Counted from the first letter of the stretch, positions 46,052 to 57,924 are shown. The stretch: 64,000 bases of DNA from Aselliscus stoliczkanus (GCA_033961575.1 CM066729.1:99265001-99329000); one strand, 5' to 3'. The notes: generated by a model from the sequence alone, not told the origin. Numbers and translations are program-made.

Positions 46052-48587
46052 ATAACAAAGGGGAGAAAGTAAATGTATCTTTGCTATATGCATTTGCTTG
46101 TATATTCACAAAATATTTTAGGAGGAGTAACCAGGAACTCTGGAAAGAGCAACTGAATGGGCTCACAAGATAATTTTTACTGCTTAGTTTTTATACTTCA
46201 GAATTCTGAATCATGAAAACTTACTTTATATTCATAAATAAAAACAATATAGATTTAAGATAAAGTTAATTTTTTAAAAAAATAAGAGAAAAATCAGCCT
46301 CTGGTTAGCTCATAAATCACTACATAAAATTATGATTTTAGTAAACAAGAATTTTTATGCTAAATACATTAAATTTATAAACGAATAAACCCAGCTTAGG
46401 AATTCCTGGTTAATGAAAATAAAGGAATAATTTGGGATGACACTTTCTTATGGGTTTAGTATGGTTATTTTCAAGAAGGAATCACATTTGATCTTGTCAA
46501 GTAGTATTACACTAATTAAATGGTAGAATTAGCAAGTGAGAGGTCATTGGGTATTATGATAGCCAGTCAATATGTGTCTTAGAACTTCAGTTCTATGGCC
46601 AGTACTATGCTGGCATTGACTATGCACCTTCACAGAACGACTGTCTAATGCACGGGTGGGGCTGGAGGGTATAAGACCTGCATAAAATGTGCAGGTAATT
46701 AAAGTTCAGCAAGATTAAGGAAAGTTAAGTGTTGGGCATTCTGGGCATACATAGCAAGGATATGCAACTGACCTAGGGAGAAAAGAGAAAGTCTTCTGGG
46801 AAAGTGACTTCAGAGTGACCTTCAGGAACCACACACCCGGATTTCATGACCCTTTCTTCTTGTGATATTTTAACCTTAGTGCAAAATCCAGAAGCACTGT
46901 CGTTTGCACACATCAACCTTACAAAATGAAAGGTAAGTACTCCCTAGTGTAATGCTGATTTGCATTCTATACTAGTATCTATAATGGGATCTGGTACTAG
47001 GAGCTCAAAGGAAACTTCAGCTCTAAGGGAATGATTCCTGGGCTGTGCCTAAATCCCTCACAATGGATTTCAAAGAATCTTAGAATCTTCTGAAACAAAG
47101 ATGTCCTACCAAAGACAGGAATCTCTTGGTCTGAATTGGCTTCACAGGCCTTTGGTGGACTTTTCAGGATGGAAGGCAGACCTGTAATAATAGCAGATTC
47201 CACTGAACACTTCTTAAAAGCTCTTCGCTCCCAAGTAGCACAGCAGTACCGTTACTCCTGTCTGTGCTGATGGCCTTGGGGGTGTGGACAGCGAGCAGTT
47301 GAGGAAAAGGTTGTGGTTACAGTACAGACTCTACCCAGTTTCTGCACAAATACACAGGGATACCTTGCATATAAATGTGTACTCTTCAAAGAAATGAAGA
47401 AAACAGTTGAGAACCTATGTTTTGCATATTATTGAGGCCTGTTTAATACCTGATGACTCATCACTGTAATTAGCTTAGCTTGAACCCAAGCACCGCACTA
47501 GTTTAGACACCTTCATAGTTAAAAAGGTCTAGATTAAAGTGTTGAATCACAAATTACTAGTCATCATAAGTGAAGTCATCATGTGTGAAGAGAGAAACTT
47601 AAATTAGCAACATTTTCTGGAATAAAAGTAAAGGTGAAAATCTATTCTACATTAAAATTATAATCTTTTAGAATTAAAAAACAAGTATATCCTTTTAATG
47701 TTCTTCCCTTAATTATTTATTTGACAGCTGCATGATATGATGACAGAAAGGAAAACAAAAATGGGGAACAAAGAAAGGCATCCCATTGTCATTGGGAACT
47801 GAATGGAGGTGAAATATATCTTCTACTCAGTGACAAGGAGCTCCAAGAAGACATTTTAGTTCCATTCGTATACCTGACCATACTGAAAGCAAAGGCTATT
47901 TCAAAGGAATGTTTGAAATATTCTTTTATAATGAAATACAAGGAGTAAAACAAGAAGACAAGAAGTTAGTCAACTACTGTTGCCAAATTATTTTTGGATT
48001 AGTAAAGGATTCTATAGTTAGGATATAAGCAACATTTACATTTCAAAGTTATCAGCACTAATTCAGTCAGTCCCTCTCAGCTGCTGTATTAGTAAACTGG
48101 AATCACTGTACCTTTTAACTGATACAGGAAGAGCAACAGAAAAGCATAGTCAGACTAAACTAAGAATCAGGCCATACAGAAAACTTCCAGAAAATAAGCT
48201 CCAAGAAACTTGAAAGAAGCATAGTGAATTATACCGAATGTAGCGGGAATATACAGAGAGGCTTCATAGACAGGGTTTTCCACTGAACACAATTCTTTAG
48301 GGCCCACCAAAAGTCAACAGATCCTTAACTTAAAATAAATCACTGACATTGCAATCACATATATTTTTAATAGCTATTTACTTATGAAACACAATCTATT
48401 TCCTACGAAAAATCTCTCAATTCTTTTCCTTCTCGGAATTAATTCTAGTCACTCTAACTTATTATTTCCTTCTAAATTCCAACCCAGGCTTCTAGTCTTA
48501 TATTTACTGAAAACACCTAGAGAACTAATAGAGCACATAACTGGCCTCAGAACATTAAAGAATGTATTCAGATTCTGGCTATTTGGG

Positions 48588-48591
<4 letters not shown>
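46052..48591. other. Unique AT-rich DNA
   Basis: About 2.5 kb without a recognised gene or repeat. Short frames (up to about 70 codons) carry no motif. Confidence 0.45.
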
Positions 48592-48618
<27 letters not shown>

Positions 48619-48721
48619 GTTTTGAGGGCAGTGTCACTGGCCCTTATATGTGGGACCCGAACCGGGGCCGCTGGCTTGCCAAGCCAGCGCTTAAGCACCG
48701 TGCCCCACTCAGCCGGCCCTG
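48592..48721 (-). mobile_element. Short tRNA-derived SINE
   Basis: Minus strand: GGGCCGGCTGAGTGGGGCAC head, GTGACACTGCCCTC and an (AAAAC)n tail. Target duplication TTTGGGTTTT lies at 48,582-48,591 and 48,722-48,731. The open 134- and 117-codon plus-strand frames crossing it are chance. Confidence 0.93.
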
Positions 48722-48731
48722 TTTGGGTTTT

Positions 48732-49195
48732 ACAGTCCAACTTTTTTACTTATTTGCTGCTAAGGCTGGTACAGTCAGTCATTCCTGAGAGAGAGAGAAT
48801 TGCCAAGTGCAGGCTCAGGCAAGAGCAAGATAAGGAAGATGATCCTGCCTCCATCCTTTCGATAAACGCTCACTGTGAAGATTTTCCCTGGAGCAAGGGC
48901 TGCTGGCAGCTATAATTTCTCTGATACATACAATCAAAACATACGTATTTTTCACTTTTCCTTTTTATCAGGAGGTAGTTGTTCTGAAGAGAAGTAATTC
49001 ACTTGACATGACACTATCTGTGCTTGTTTTCAATTTTTTAAATTAATATTATTATTCTAAAGTGTGTAATTTCTTCATGTGCTAGAAAACCCCTACAATG
49101 AATATACAGTATTAATAATCAGAAAATATATGCCAAGGCTTTTTTTTATTTTCATATAAGAAAACCAAGGCAATTAGATAGAAAGATAGATATGG
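48732..49195. other. Spacer
   Basis: No gene or named repeat recognised. Confidence 0.4.
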
Positions 49196-49301
49196 GGCCG
49201 GCCGAGTGGCGCGGTGGTTAAAGCACTGGCCTGGGAAGCCAGCAGCCCCGGTTCGGTCCCACATATGATGGCCAGTGACACTGCCCTCAAAAAAAAAAAA
49301 A
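49196..49301 (+). mobile_element. Short tRNA-derived SINE
   Basis: GGCCGGCCGAGTGGCGCGG head to GTGACACTGCCCTC and an A-tail. A 16-bp target duplication, AGAAAGATAGATATGG, lies at 49,180-49,195 and 49,302-49,317. It is close to the apparent consensus and so looks young. Confidence 0.96.
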
Positions 49302-49555
49302 AGAAAGATAGATATGGAAATATATAGACACACATTTACATAGAACTAGTTAAGTTTAACAGAAGTTACAATGAACTCCAGAGGCAGTATCACTTGTACC
49401 TAGTCAATTTATCATTAATATATAAATAAATCACTAAGATAGAATAATTCTGTAAAAGGTATAATTAAATATGCTTTGTCTCTGCAATTTTTTCCTTCTA
49501 ATTATTACTGCCCTGACCTTTCCAAGTTAAAATAAATAAATAAATAAATAAATAA

Positions 49556-49998
49556 TCAGGGCTGGCTGAGTGACTGAGCTGGCTAGAGGGTGAGCTCTGA
49601 GCAACAAGGTTGCCGGTTCGATTCCCACATGGGCCAGTGAGCTGCGCCCAAGCTGAGCAGCCGCTGAGCTGCCAACTGGCATCTGGATGGTGAGAGTGCA
49701 TGCTCTTAACAACAAGGTTGCCTGTTTGACTCCCACATGGGATGGTGGGCTGTACCCCTTCTCCCCCACTTCCCCTCTGACCTTCCCCTCCCCTTTTCCC
49801 TATCCTCCCTTCCCACTCCCCAGCAACTGGACTTGGAACAGTGAATGGACTTGGAACTGAGCTGCACCCTCCACAACTAAGATTGAAGGACAACAACTTG
49901 ACTTGGAGCTTATGAGACCTGGAAAAACACAATGTTCCCATTCCCCAATTCCCCCACACTGTTCCCTTCCCCAATTCCCCAATAAAACCTTAAAAAAA
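49556..49998 (+). mobile_element. Long composite SINE (rhinolophoid-type) with AATAAA
   Basis: CAGGGCTGGCTGAGTGACTG head, AAGGTTGCCGGTTCGATTCC B-box, a second tRNA-like unit (AACAAGGTTGCCTGTTTGAC), then AAGATTGAAGGACAACAAC and CCCCAATTCCCCAATAAAAC followed by CTTAAAAAAA. The two tRNA-like units make it dimeric. The terminal 60-70 bp are shared with the other long family. The 5' flank is a (TAAA)n run at 49,530-49,554. Confidence 0.85.
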
Positions 49999-50845
49999 GA
50001 AATCTAAAATGATAGGCTTGTCTTGCTTCCATTATGACTTTCTAACAATAAATTTATTTCTCACTCATGATTCTAAAAGAAGTGGTTGGGTCAGGAGGAA
50101 AAGTATATGCCACCACCACTTCATCTAAACAGAGAATTTTAATAGTTAATAAATACAGTAGCACATGTACTTCTTGAACTGTGAGCTGTCAAAACCATTA
50201 TTCATAAGCAAGGAAGTAGATAGTATTCATTAGAAAGAGAAGCTTGGTTTAGAACTCCTTTAGTAATTAAGCCTTAATCCCTGCCAATCATCCTATCTTA
50301 AGAGGAAGGAACTGTGTTTAATGCAAATCCAATGATAACAGCTTCACCCAAACTACAAGCAACCAACAAGATTTTCCTCCATAGCTTCCCTGATTCCCTC
50401 CACTGAGAGAGAATTGCGTTTCCACTCAAGGCAGATAAAAATTTAACTTGAATTTATCTTTTGTATGAGAAAAAATACTGTTCCTTTGCAAAGTTGTAAG
50501 AAACCACTGTTCTATAGTTTTGAGTAACTCAGCTTTATAAATTTGCTACTGACAATTATATTTCATGCACCTTGTGAAGATTATCTGTTGTCTGAGAGAT
50601 TAATAATTTTCAACTTTAAGATGGGGCCTCATCACCTATTTTCTTCTTGCCTAGAAACTATAAATAACATAGAAATGTAGTTAAAATGTAATATTTGGTG
50701 AGGAATCTTATCAAACTTAAAGATGGAAAGAAAGTTGAGCCTTCTCTCAGTAACTTTTAAAATTGACCTGTGCCTTTCTTTTCTGTTTAATATCTTCTTC
50801 CTCATGTAGGAATTGAATATGCATGAATTTGACACTTTTTAGTAA
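49999..50845. other. Unique DNA
   Basis: No gene or named repeat recognised. Confidence 0.4.
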
Positions 50846-50963
50846 TGTTCTTTTCTTTTCTTCTTCCGTCCCTCCATTTATCTTTCCTTCCCTTCTCTCC
50901 TTCCTTTGTTTTCTTCCTCTTTCCCTCATTCTCTATTTCTTTCACTCTCTTTTTTTCTGTTTC
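50846..50963. repeat. Pyrimidine-rich (TTCC/TTTC) tract
   Basis: About 118 bp, almost all C and T on the plus strand. Low complexity. Confidence 0.88.
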
Positions 50964-51030
50964 CTTCAATATAGTTCATATAGTCTGCAGTCTTTTTAGA
51001 GGTAGGGATATATACAGAAGGATGGTACAG

Positions 51031-51196
51031 AGCCAGTGATATGAATTAAGCTTTTGCAGTTTATGAAATGTGAACCCTATAAATGGTGTAGTTACCCACC
51101 CAACTAAGATTGTAGCCAGTGATATGAATTAAGCTGTTGTTATTCATAAGAACAACCATACAGAGGGCCAGCTTTCCACCCAACTCAGATCCTAAA
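51031..51196. repeat. Imperfect 83-bp tandem duplication
   Basis: AGCCAGTGATATGAATTAAG occurs at 51,031 and 51,114, and each copy ends with ACCCACCCAACTAAGAT or TTCCACCCAACTCAGAT. The middle parts have diverged, so it is older than the other tandem duplications. Confidence 0.8.
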
Positions 51197-51679
51197 ATGG
51201 GAACTGGCAAAACAATAAGGTAATCACCTGTGAGAGAGCAGTGCCAATGCTATGTTATGACAAGTGGCTCCTTGGACAATTGATGGTTCTGCATTACACA
51301 ACTAGTTTAGTTTAGTTGGCTAATAAATGTGAATGAAGGAATGTGAAGGTAAATCATGTGTGCTCTAAGGTATGAACTATAACTCAAATGTTCAAATGGA
51401 TGTTCGGTTTGCTAACTAAAATAATTACCAGGCCACCCTTACATTTGTACATGAAGACAATAGAATGTAGCTATAGAACTTAAATTTAATTAGGGCTTCT
51501 TTTATTTTCTTTATTAAAATAGCACTTTTGAATCATTTTATCTTAGATTGTTTCTTAAGAAAACTGATATCGTAAGAACCAAAGTTTGCTTGTGTTGTCT
51601 TGACTATGTACATGCTGAGTACTGTATCATCTTATTTAGCTTTCCAAGAAGCCAGCAGGTAAATACTACAAATAATGTA
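51197..51679. other. Spacer
   Basis: No gene or named repeat recognised. Confidence 0.4.
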
Positions 51680-52377
51680 CAATAGTCTCCTCCTTATCTG
51701 TGGGAGATGCATTCCATGAACCCCAGTAGATGACTGAAGCTATGGATAGTACCAAACGCTATATTTACTATTTTTTTTCCTATACATACATACCTATGAG
51801 AAAGTTTAATTTATGTATTAGGCACAGTGGGAGATTTAACAACAATGACTAATAATAAAATAGAATAATTATAACAATATACTGTAATAAAAGTTATGTG
51901 AATGCAGTCTCTCTCCGCCCCCCTCCCCCCCAAATATCTTGTTGTAGTGTACTTGCCCTTCTTCCTGTGATGGTGTGAGATGATACAATGCCTGTTTCAT
52001 GAGATGAAGTGAGGTGAATGACATCAGCATTGTGACTTAGCCTTAGTCTACTATTGATCTTCTGATGGTAAGGATTCCTTGAACACAAGCACTGTGATAC
52101 CTCAACAGTCAATCTGATAACTGAGAGGGCTGCTAAGTGACCAATCCAATGGGTGGGTAGCATATACAGTTCGGATACACTGGTCAAAGGGGTGGGACAC
52201 ATCCCGGGAGGGACAGAGTGAGACACTGCAAGATTTCATCATGCTACTCCGAAGGGTGCACAACTTAAAACTTACACATGTTTTTTGTGGAATTTTAATG
52301 TAATATTTTTGGACCACAGTTGAATTAGAGTAACTGAAATTGTGGAAAGTGAAACCATGGATAAGGGGGGACTACTG
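51680..52377. mobile_element. Tigger-type DNA transposon, internally deleted
   Basis: Left end CAATAGTCTCCTCCTTATC, right end GGATAAGGGGGGACTACTG; these are inverted repeats of each other. TA flanks lie at 51,678-51,679 and 52,378-52,379. Subterminal text includes GTGGGAGATGCATTCC. No transposase frame was recognised. It is a different, longer derivative than the one at 1512. Confidence 0.85.
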
Positions 52378-52499
52378 TATAGCTGTTAAGTAATCTGTCC
52401 AATTTTACACACCTGGTATGAGGAAAGCCAGGACTGAAAACCAAGAACATCTGATTGCAATGCCTGTGTTCTTAAACATTGTGCTATATTATTTGTACC

Positions 52500-52632
52500 A
52501 GGGAGTGGGAGGGAGAGAGAGAAGGAGGGGGAGGTGGGGAAGGAGGGGGAGGGAGGAGGGGGGAGGAGGAGGGAAGAGAGGGGGCAGGAGGAGGAGGGGG
52601 AGGGGAGACAGAGACAGAAAAAGAGAAGGGAG
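52500..52632. repeat. G-rich purine tract (GGGGAGG)n
   Basis: About 130 bp of nearly pure purine with many runs of three to six G. It can in principle form G-quadruplex or triplex DNA. Frames on both strands (R/G-rich and P/L/S-rich) are artefacts. Confidence 0.92.
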
Positions 52633-54283
52633 GATAGATATGGATTTAGAATGTAGCCTTTCTCCTATAGTACCCACAAAGTAGTTGTAGGAAGACACAT
52701 GCATAAAGACAGTTAAATAATCATTGAGGAAAGTACATGATTATGTTTTATGAACACATAAATACATATAAAAATAATAAATTTTGGACATGTGCTTGAA
52801 TGGTTAATTTTAGTTTTCTCTTTGAAAATGAAAAAGAATAAAATGTATTTGACCCCAAAAAGAGTTACAATAAGAAAAAATAAAGGAAAATGATGATGGG
52901 AATTTAATGCAGACGAAGCATAACTAAATAATCAAAGCACTTGAGTATTATAAGCTATGCCCTTTAAACACTTATAACCACAATCTGTTCAAGAGCCAAG
53001 CACTTGATGTACTCATCATCGATGATCTAAGAAAATGTTTACAGGAAGACAACATCAGACAAGGCAGACAGCACCACAAACATCACCATATCCATAAACG
53101 TACACTTTTTGTCTTCTGTAATTTCACAGGCTAATATTCTTAGATGGAAGAAATATTAAGTTTCCATAAAACTATAACATGATCCAAAAACTCATTTTAC
53201 ATTTCCACTAAAGACTTTTATAAAATTCTGAAGCTCACTAGTCAAATAGTCACGTAAAGCACCACACATGATGTACTAGGAATGTCAGATGTTGGTAAAT
53301 CCTAGGACTTTAAGAGTTAACATGAGAGCAGAATCGCTTTGAGAGGATAAACAGAATAAAGTTCTGTAAGCTAACGGTAATATTCAACTACAGAGTTTAT
53401 TACACAGCTTCATTGCTAAGCACAGTGTGTCCCATGGAACCACAGAAAATTACTATTGCTTTTCTTGAAGGCTGAGACTCCGTCTCCTCCTGATAATTCT
53501 CTAGTAAAATGAGGAAAATGTCTCTTGGTATCTTCACAACGCCTTTAATTTTTCATGTTGTGTGTCTTTCTTTCTTTTTTATTACTCATCTAAGGAAACT
53601 ATCAAAAGTTATTATTATTTCCAAAGTGGGAGATGATTCTCACTTTGTACTAGAAACCAACTATCAGTTATTGGGTAGGAGATGGGGAAGCGGGGAAGGG
53701 GAAGGAATGTTACACTCCAAGGATACAGACATAAGAATACATTAGGCATCTTCCTAATAAATAGACACTTGTGAATGACTAGCTTTTCACTTTGGTTAAT
53801 CACCATTTCAATAAAGAATTCTGTGCAGAGTTCTTGCTTATAGTTTTTAATGTATATATCTTATATCTACACAAAGACATGATCATGGAATACCCTGGTG
53901 TTCACTGAACACTAAAGTGCAAATGTTTGCATAAAATCAACAGCTGGTAACAAGTTTATGACCAGAAAAGTTTTTCAAAATAAGAAGGACCCTGAGCAAA
54001 AGTCCCCACACCAGATTAATTGTATTTTCTAGAAGATTTGCAAGTTTCTTCAAACTATTTATTTCTAAAGGGCCATGGGTAGATCAGTGAATTTATTACA
54101 ATATATACTTCTTTTCACAAACCCAATAGTGACACATCACTTTGGTTGCACTCTCATTTTAGTTATCATAACAATAGAAAAATATAATCATTTGGACTGC
54201 TGCATTATCTGACTATTTCATGATAAACTGTTCTTTCAAAAGAGGCAGAGAGAAATACACTAATAATTTTCCATTCTTAAAAG
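52633..54283. other. Unique AT-rich DNA
   Basis: No gene or named repeat recognised. A 78-codon frame at 53,509-53,745 starts with hydrophobic residues but matches nothing I know. Confidence 0.4.
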
Positions 54284-54294
54284 TATTTTTCTAG

Positions 54295-54827
54295 CCCTTT
54301 CACCAAGATGGTGCCCAAAGTGAAGAAGGAAGCCCCTCTCAAAGCCGAAGTCAAAGCAAAGTCTTTGAAGGCAAAGAAAGCAGTGCTAAAAAGCATACGT
54401 GGCCACACACCCCAAAAAAATCTTCATGTCACCTACCTTCCGAAGGCCCAAGACACTGCAGCTCAAAGGCAGCCCACATAGCCTCAGAAGAGCGCCCCCA
54501 GGAGAAACAAGCTTACCCACCACGCCATCACCAAGTTCTCCCTAACTACTGAGACAGCCATGAAGGAGATAGAAGACAACAATACACTTGTGGATGTCAA
54601 GGCCAACAAGCACAAGATCAAACAGGCTGTGAAGAAGATCTATGACATTGATGTGGCCAAGGTCAGCACCCTGATCAAGCCTCATGGGGAGAAAGAGGCT
54701 TATGTTCAACTAGCTCCTCACTAGGATGCTTTGGATGTTGCCAGCAAAAGTGGGATTATCTAAACTGAGTCTGGCTGGCTAAATCGAAATATAAAGTTTT
54801 TTCACTGTAAAGGGAAAATAAAAAAAA
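54295..54827 (+). pseudogene. RPL23AP: RPL23A processed pseudogene (uL23 ribosomal protein)
   Basis: A retrocopy of the mRNA for ribosomal protein L23a, a 156-residue protein of the large subunit near the exit tunnel. The start codon is at 54,308, and the first residues MVPKVKKEAPL continue with the family's K/A-rich N-terminal tail. Later segments [35 protein letters not shown] and IYDIDVAKV identify it. It is dead: a frameshift lies around the A-run near 54,412-54,420, a second near 54,465, an in-frame TAG interrupts the C-terminus near 54,723, and two codons are lost after NTLV. There are no introns. It begins with a 5' TOP-like CCCTTT and ends in an A-rich tail after an AATATAAAG-type 3' end. 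An 11-bp target duplication, TATTTTTCTAG, lies at 54,284-54,294 and 54,828-54,838, so L1-mediated retroposition captured a near full-length transcript. Confidence 0.95.
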
Positions 54828-54838
54828 TATTTTTCTAG

Positions 54839-55129
54839 TTCTTGCAACTCCCTTGGATTTCAGATACTTAACATTGTGCCAATGAATACTTTTCTCTCCA
54901 CCCCAATGAAATACATTGTCTAATGTTTGGTTCAGAGCTTCTAGGCACATCTCCACATCTTGGGTTGGCTATTAGAATAATTCACTAAAGGTACTCTAAG
55001 TCTGGACTGTATCATTGGAGCATCCTCTAGTAGCACAAAAATGGGAAAGTGGAGTCACAATTCTCTATGAATTCTGTTACTGCCTACATGATGTGAATGG
55101 CTTACACCAGGAAACTTGTCATACCTAGC
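54839..55129. other. Spacer
   Basis: No gene or named repeat recognised. Confidence 0.4.
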
Positions 55130-55720
55130 CACACCTAACTTGTCTGCTGAACAAGAAGGTGTTACAAAAATAGAATGTTATACAAAACAATGGATCATTC
55201 TAAGGAGACAGGACAATTTTTTCCAGTCTAGTTGTAGAGATGGGACAACTATTTAGACAAGGCTTTATTACAGCCACTGAGGGACCAACAACCCATCAGA
55301 ATAGTACAAAGATTATTTTAAACTGAAAACATCTGAACAAGCCACAGCTGCTGAAAGAAACCCTACCTAAACTTAAACAGAGCCTTCTGAAAATACAGCT
55401 GCCATGAATCCCCTTCCAAGGAAATTTCCTGCTTGAGAGAAACTGACCTTTAGCACTGGGAGGTGTAAATTCCCCATTAGCCTCAGGATGAAAATGCCCA
55501 ATATAGCCTTCCACACCAAACCCCAAATTATTTGTGGTAAGCTGGTATATAAACCCTTACCCCCTGGGTGTGCTGGTGTATAAATCCTTAATTCTGACTA
55601 CTCAGTGAGTATTCCAGTAAACATGTGAATTAAATTTTTTCTCCTGATAATCGTTCATCAATTAATTTGCAGGCCCTCAGCCTCTTGGACTTACAGTGGT
55701 AGAGGAAAAGTTTTCCTCCC
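55130..55720 (+). mobile_element. Possible solo LTR of an endogenous retrovirus
   Basis: The sequence has a TATA-like GGTATATAAACCC near 55,544 and a second TGTATAAATCC, then GTGAATTAAATTTTTTCTCC (poly-A-signal-like) and an end near CCTCAGCCTCTTGGAC. This layout (TATA box, R region, 3' end) is typical of class I or class III LTRs. I cannot name the family, exact ends are uncertain, and no retroviral gene is seen. Confidence 0.4.
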
Positions 55721-55961
55721 AGCACTATGCTCAGCATTAAAAAGCATTATATCATTAAATAATCTCAGTAAACATGAACCAATGATTATTTTTTAACATC
55801 ATTATTCCCTTTTCACAAATCGGTAAGTTGAAGCTTAGAGAAACTACCCAAGGACTTATCAGACTGTATATGGTAAAATCAGCATTCTGACCCCAAAATG
55901 ATCTTTCCAATCATTTTCCAATATCTGCTACCTTATGCACAGAGCCTCTGATGTGCTTCTT

Positions 55962-56371
55962 TTTTTTAAAAAAAAAAGGGGAATTGGGGGAGGGGAACAG
56001 CGTTGGGGATTCAGAGAAGGGGAACAGACAAGTTGCTGTCCTTTTGTTCTTCAGTCTAGTTGTGGAGGAAGTCACTTCATTGGCCCATGTTGGTATTATT
56101 ATCATTGCGCTCTTCCTGGATAAGGCAGATCAGTCGCCGGCTTCTGGATGGTCGCTCACCGTGGCTATTGGCAGCTCACGCTGGCTGCCGGCCACTCACT
56201 GTAGCCTATGGCAGCCCACTGCAGCAGAGGCTGCAGCCCACACCGTTGCCAGGGCTCGCACAGCCCAGCTCCAGGGGGAGCTTTGTTAGCTGTAGAGGGA
56301 AGTGTCACTGGCCCTCATATGCGGGATCCAAACGAAGCCAGCGCTTAACCACCGCGCCACTCGGCCGGCCC
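55962..56371 (-). mobile_element. Long tRNA-derived SINE, damaged 3' end
   Basis: Minus strand: GGGGCCGGCCGAGTGGCGCG head, the long body, and an end at CCCCAATTCCCC; the AATAAAATCTTT segment is lost into an A/T run. A 14-bp target duplication, CTGATGTGCTTCTT, lies at 55,948-55,961 and 56,372-56,385. The head also lacks part of the tRNA-like region. The 112- and 143-codon plus-strand frames are repeat shadows. Confidence 0.92.
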
Positions 56372-56502
56372 CTGATGTGCTTCTTAATGACTCTCTCCTT
56401 TACAGTTTATGAGTGTCTTCTGAACTTTAACAAGTCAAGGCACATACAGACAATGAAAATATGCTGCTACTGCCCACACCCAGGGAAATGAAAGATGGCT
56501 CT

Positions 56503-56570
<68 letters not shown>
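56503..56570. repeat. (TCTA)n microsatellite
   Basis: Seventeen uninterrupted TCTA units; likely polymorphic. Confidence 0.98.
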
Positions 56571-57924
56571 ATGACTGAAGCCAGCCTGCCAAAAGCCTGA
56601 CCAAACATCCTCCCTTGTGTACCACTGCAGCAGGGCCCAGTTGGGACCCCTTGCAGTTTCTAGGCCTCCCCTTTCCTTAACCTACAGCTTGACAATAGAT
56701 CACTGTCCTGTGGCTTGAGCTTGGAATGTCCCCTGTCCACTCCTTTAGAAACAGTGGACAGTTCCCTGTTTTAGAAAATTACCTGAAATTTAGGATTAAT
56801 ACTCTAGGCTTATTGATCACAATCTCTATGGCTACTTCCATCATTGTTCCTGAGTTGCTGACAAAACAGGAGAGCCAGGTTGCCAGAGCAAAGGCTCCAT
56901 GTCATCGCCCGGAACCCTCATGTAGCTTCTGGAGGAATGAGCAGATTTTCCCTCAAAAAGCCCCAAGCTGGTCTGAGAATGTGAAGGCAGTTTTTGATGG
57001 TATTAACCTGCTGCCTTCTCAGACCACAGGTGCTCTGATAACTTATTGTATAGCCCAACTCCTGTGTCGGTCTGTTGGCTGAGTGGCGCAAGCAGCACGA
57101 GCCCTGGACTCGTTTTGGCCTCCAGTTTCACCATGGCTAACATGTAACTCATCCGTGAGGTCAGGCACAGGAGGGGAAACGCCAGGCTGGATAACAGTAA
57201 GCATCATAGATCACAAGTTCAATGAGTGATGATGGGAACCAGGGGGTAGAGCCACTGGAAGACATATAAATAATATCTGGAAATATTGGATATTATTTAT
57301 ATATCCAATATAGAGATTTGTACACCTGAGAAGAATGGTCAAGAAAAAAACAGGACCTACCCAGAATGGGAAGATACTGGAAAGACTGCTGAATTTTAGT
57401 ATCATTATAGAAAAGAAGTCAGTCCCTGCAGATTTCTATTGACTAGTATAAACTGGTGATGACCAATTTTTAGTTCTAGCTGAAGTATTTTCTGATGTAA
57501 TTTCATATCTTCATATGAATGTTTCAGAACCATAAAAAAGCTCAAAACCCAGTGTCTCCTGATTCATGGTTTTCCCTTTCAATCGCCTTTCCCTGTTTCA
57601 GGGAATAGCACTATCATTCATCTGCCACCTATACAGATCAGAAATTCAAGACCTTTGGATATCTGTATTTTTCTCAACCTCTATACTTAAGCTGTTAACA
57701 TTTTTCTTAATTCAACCTACAGAATAGCCCTCAAAACTATCCAACTTCCCCTAAGCATAACTCCAGCAACTAGAACATGGCAGAGTGCTCTCTTTTGTAC
57801 AAGTATTGCCTGCAAGCTACGGATGGATTTTCCATCTTGATATGGTTTTAAAATATCAAAAGCTTACCATATCATGACACATGAAAATCATATGGAAATC
57901 AAATATTGATATTGGTATCAATAA
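56571..57924. other. Unassigned DNA, possibly old repeat
   Basis: The first 500 bp are less AT-rich and carry a 118-codon plus-strand frame (56,726-57,082) without recognisable domain. It may be an unrecognised LTR. A 10-bp inverted repeat ATATTGGATA...TATCCAATAT lies at 57,284-57,312. Confidence 0.35.

Noticed and set aside
49498..49974. 158-codon minus-strand frame
   Set aside because: Antisense of the dimeric SINE at 49,556; repeat-derived.
52418..52704. Frames rich in R/G (plus) and P/L/S (minus)
   Set aside because: Low-complexity translation of the purine tract at 52,500-52,632.
55951..56491. Overlapping frames of 112 and 143 codons
   Set aside because: They are antisense shadows of the SINE at 55,962-56,371 and share protein text with the copies at 5253 and 29,896.
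57060..57110. tRNA- or SINE-like GTTGGCTGAGTGGCGCAAGC
   Set aside because: The A-box-like text stands alone, without a B-box or tail; likely chance or a very old fragment.
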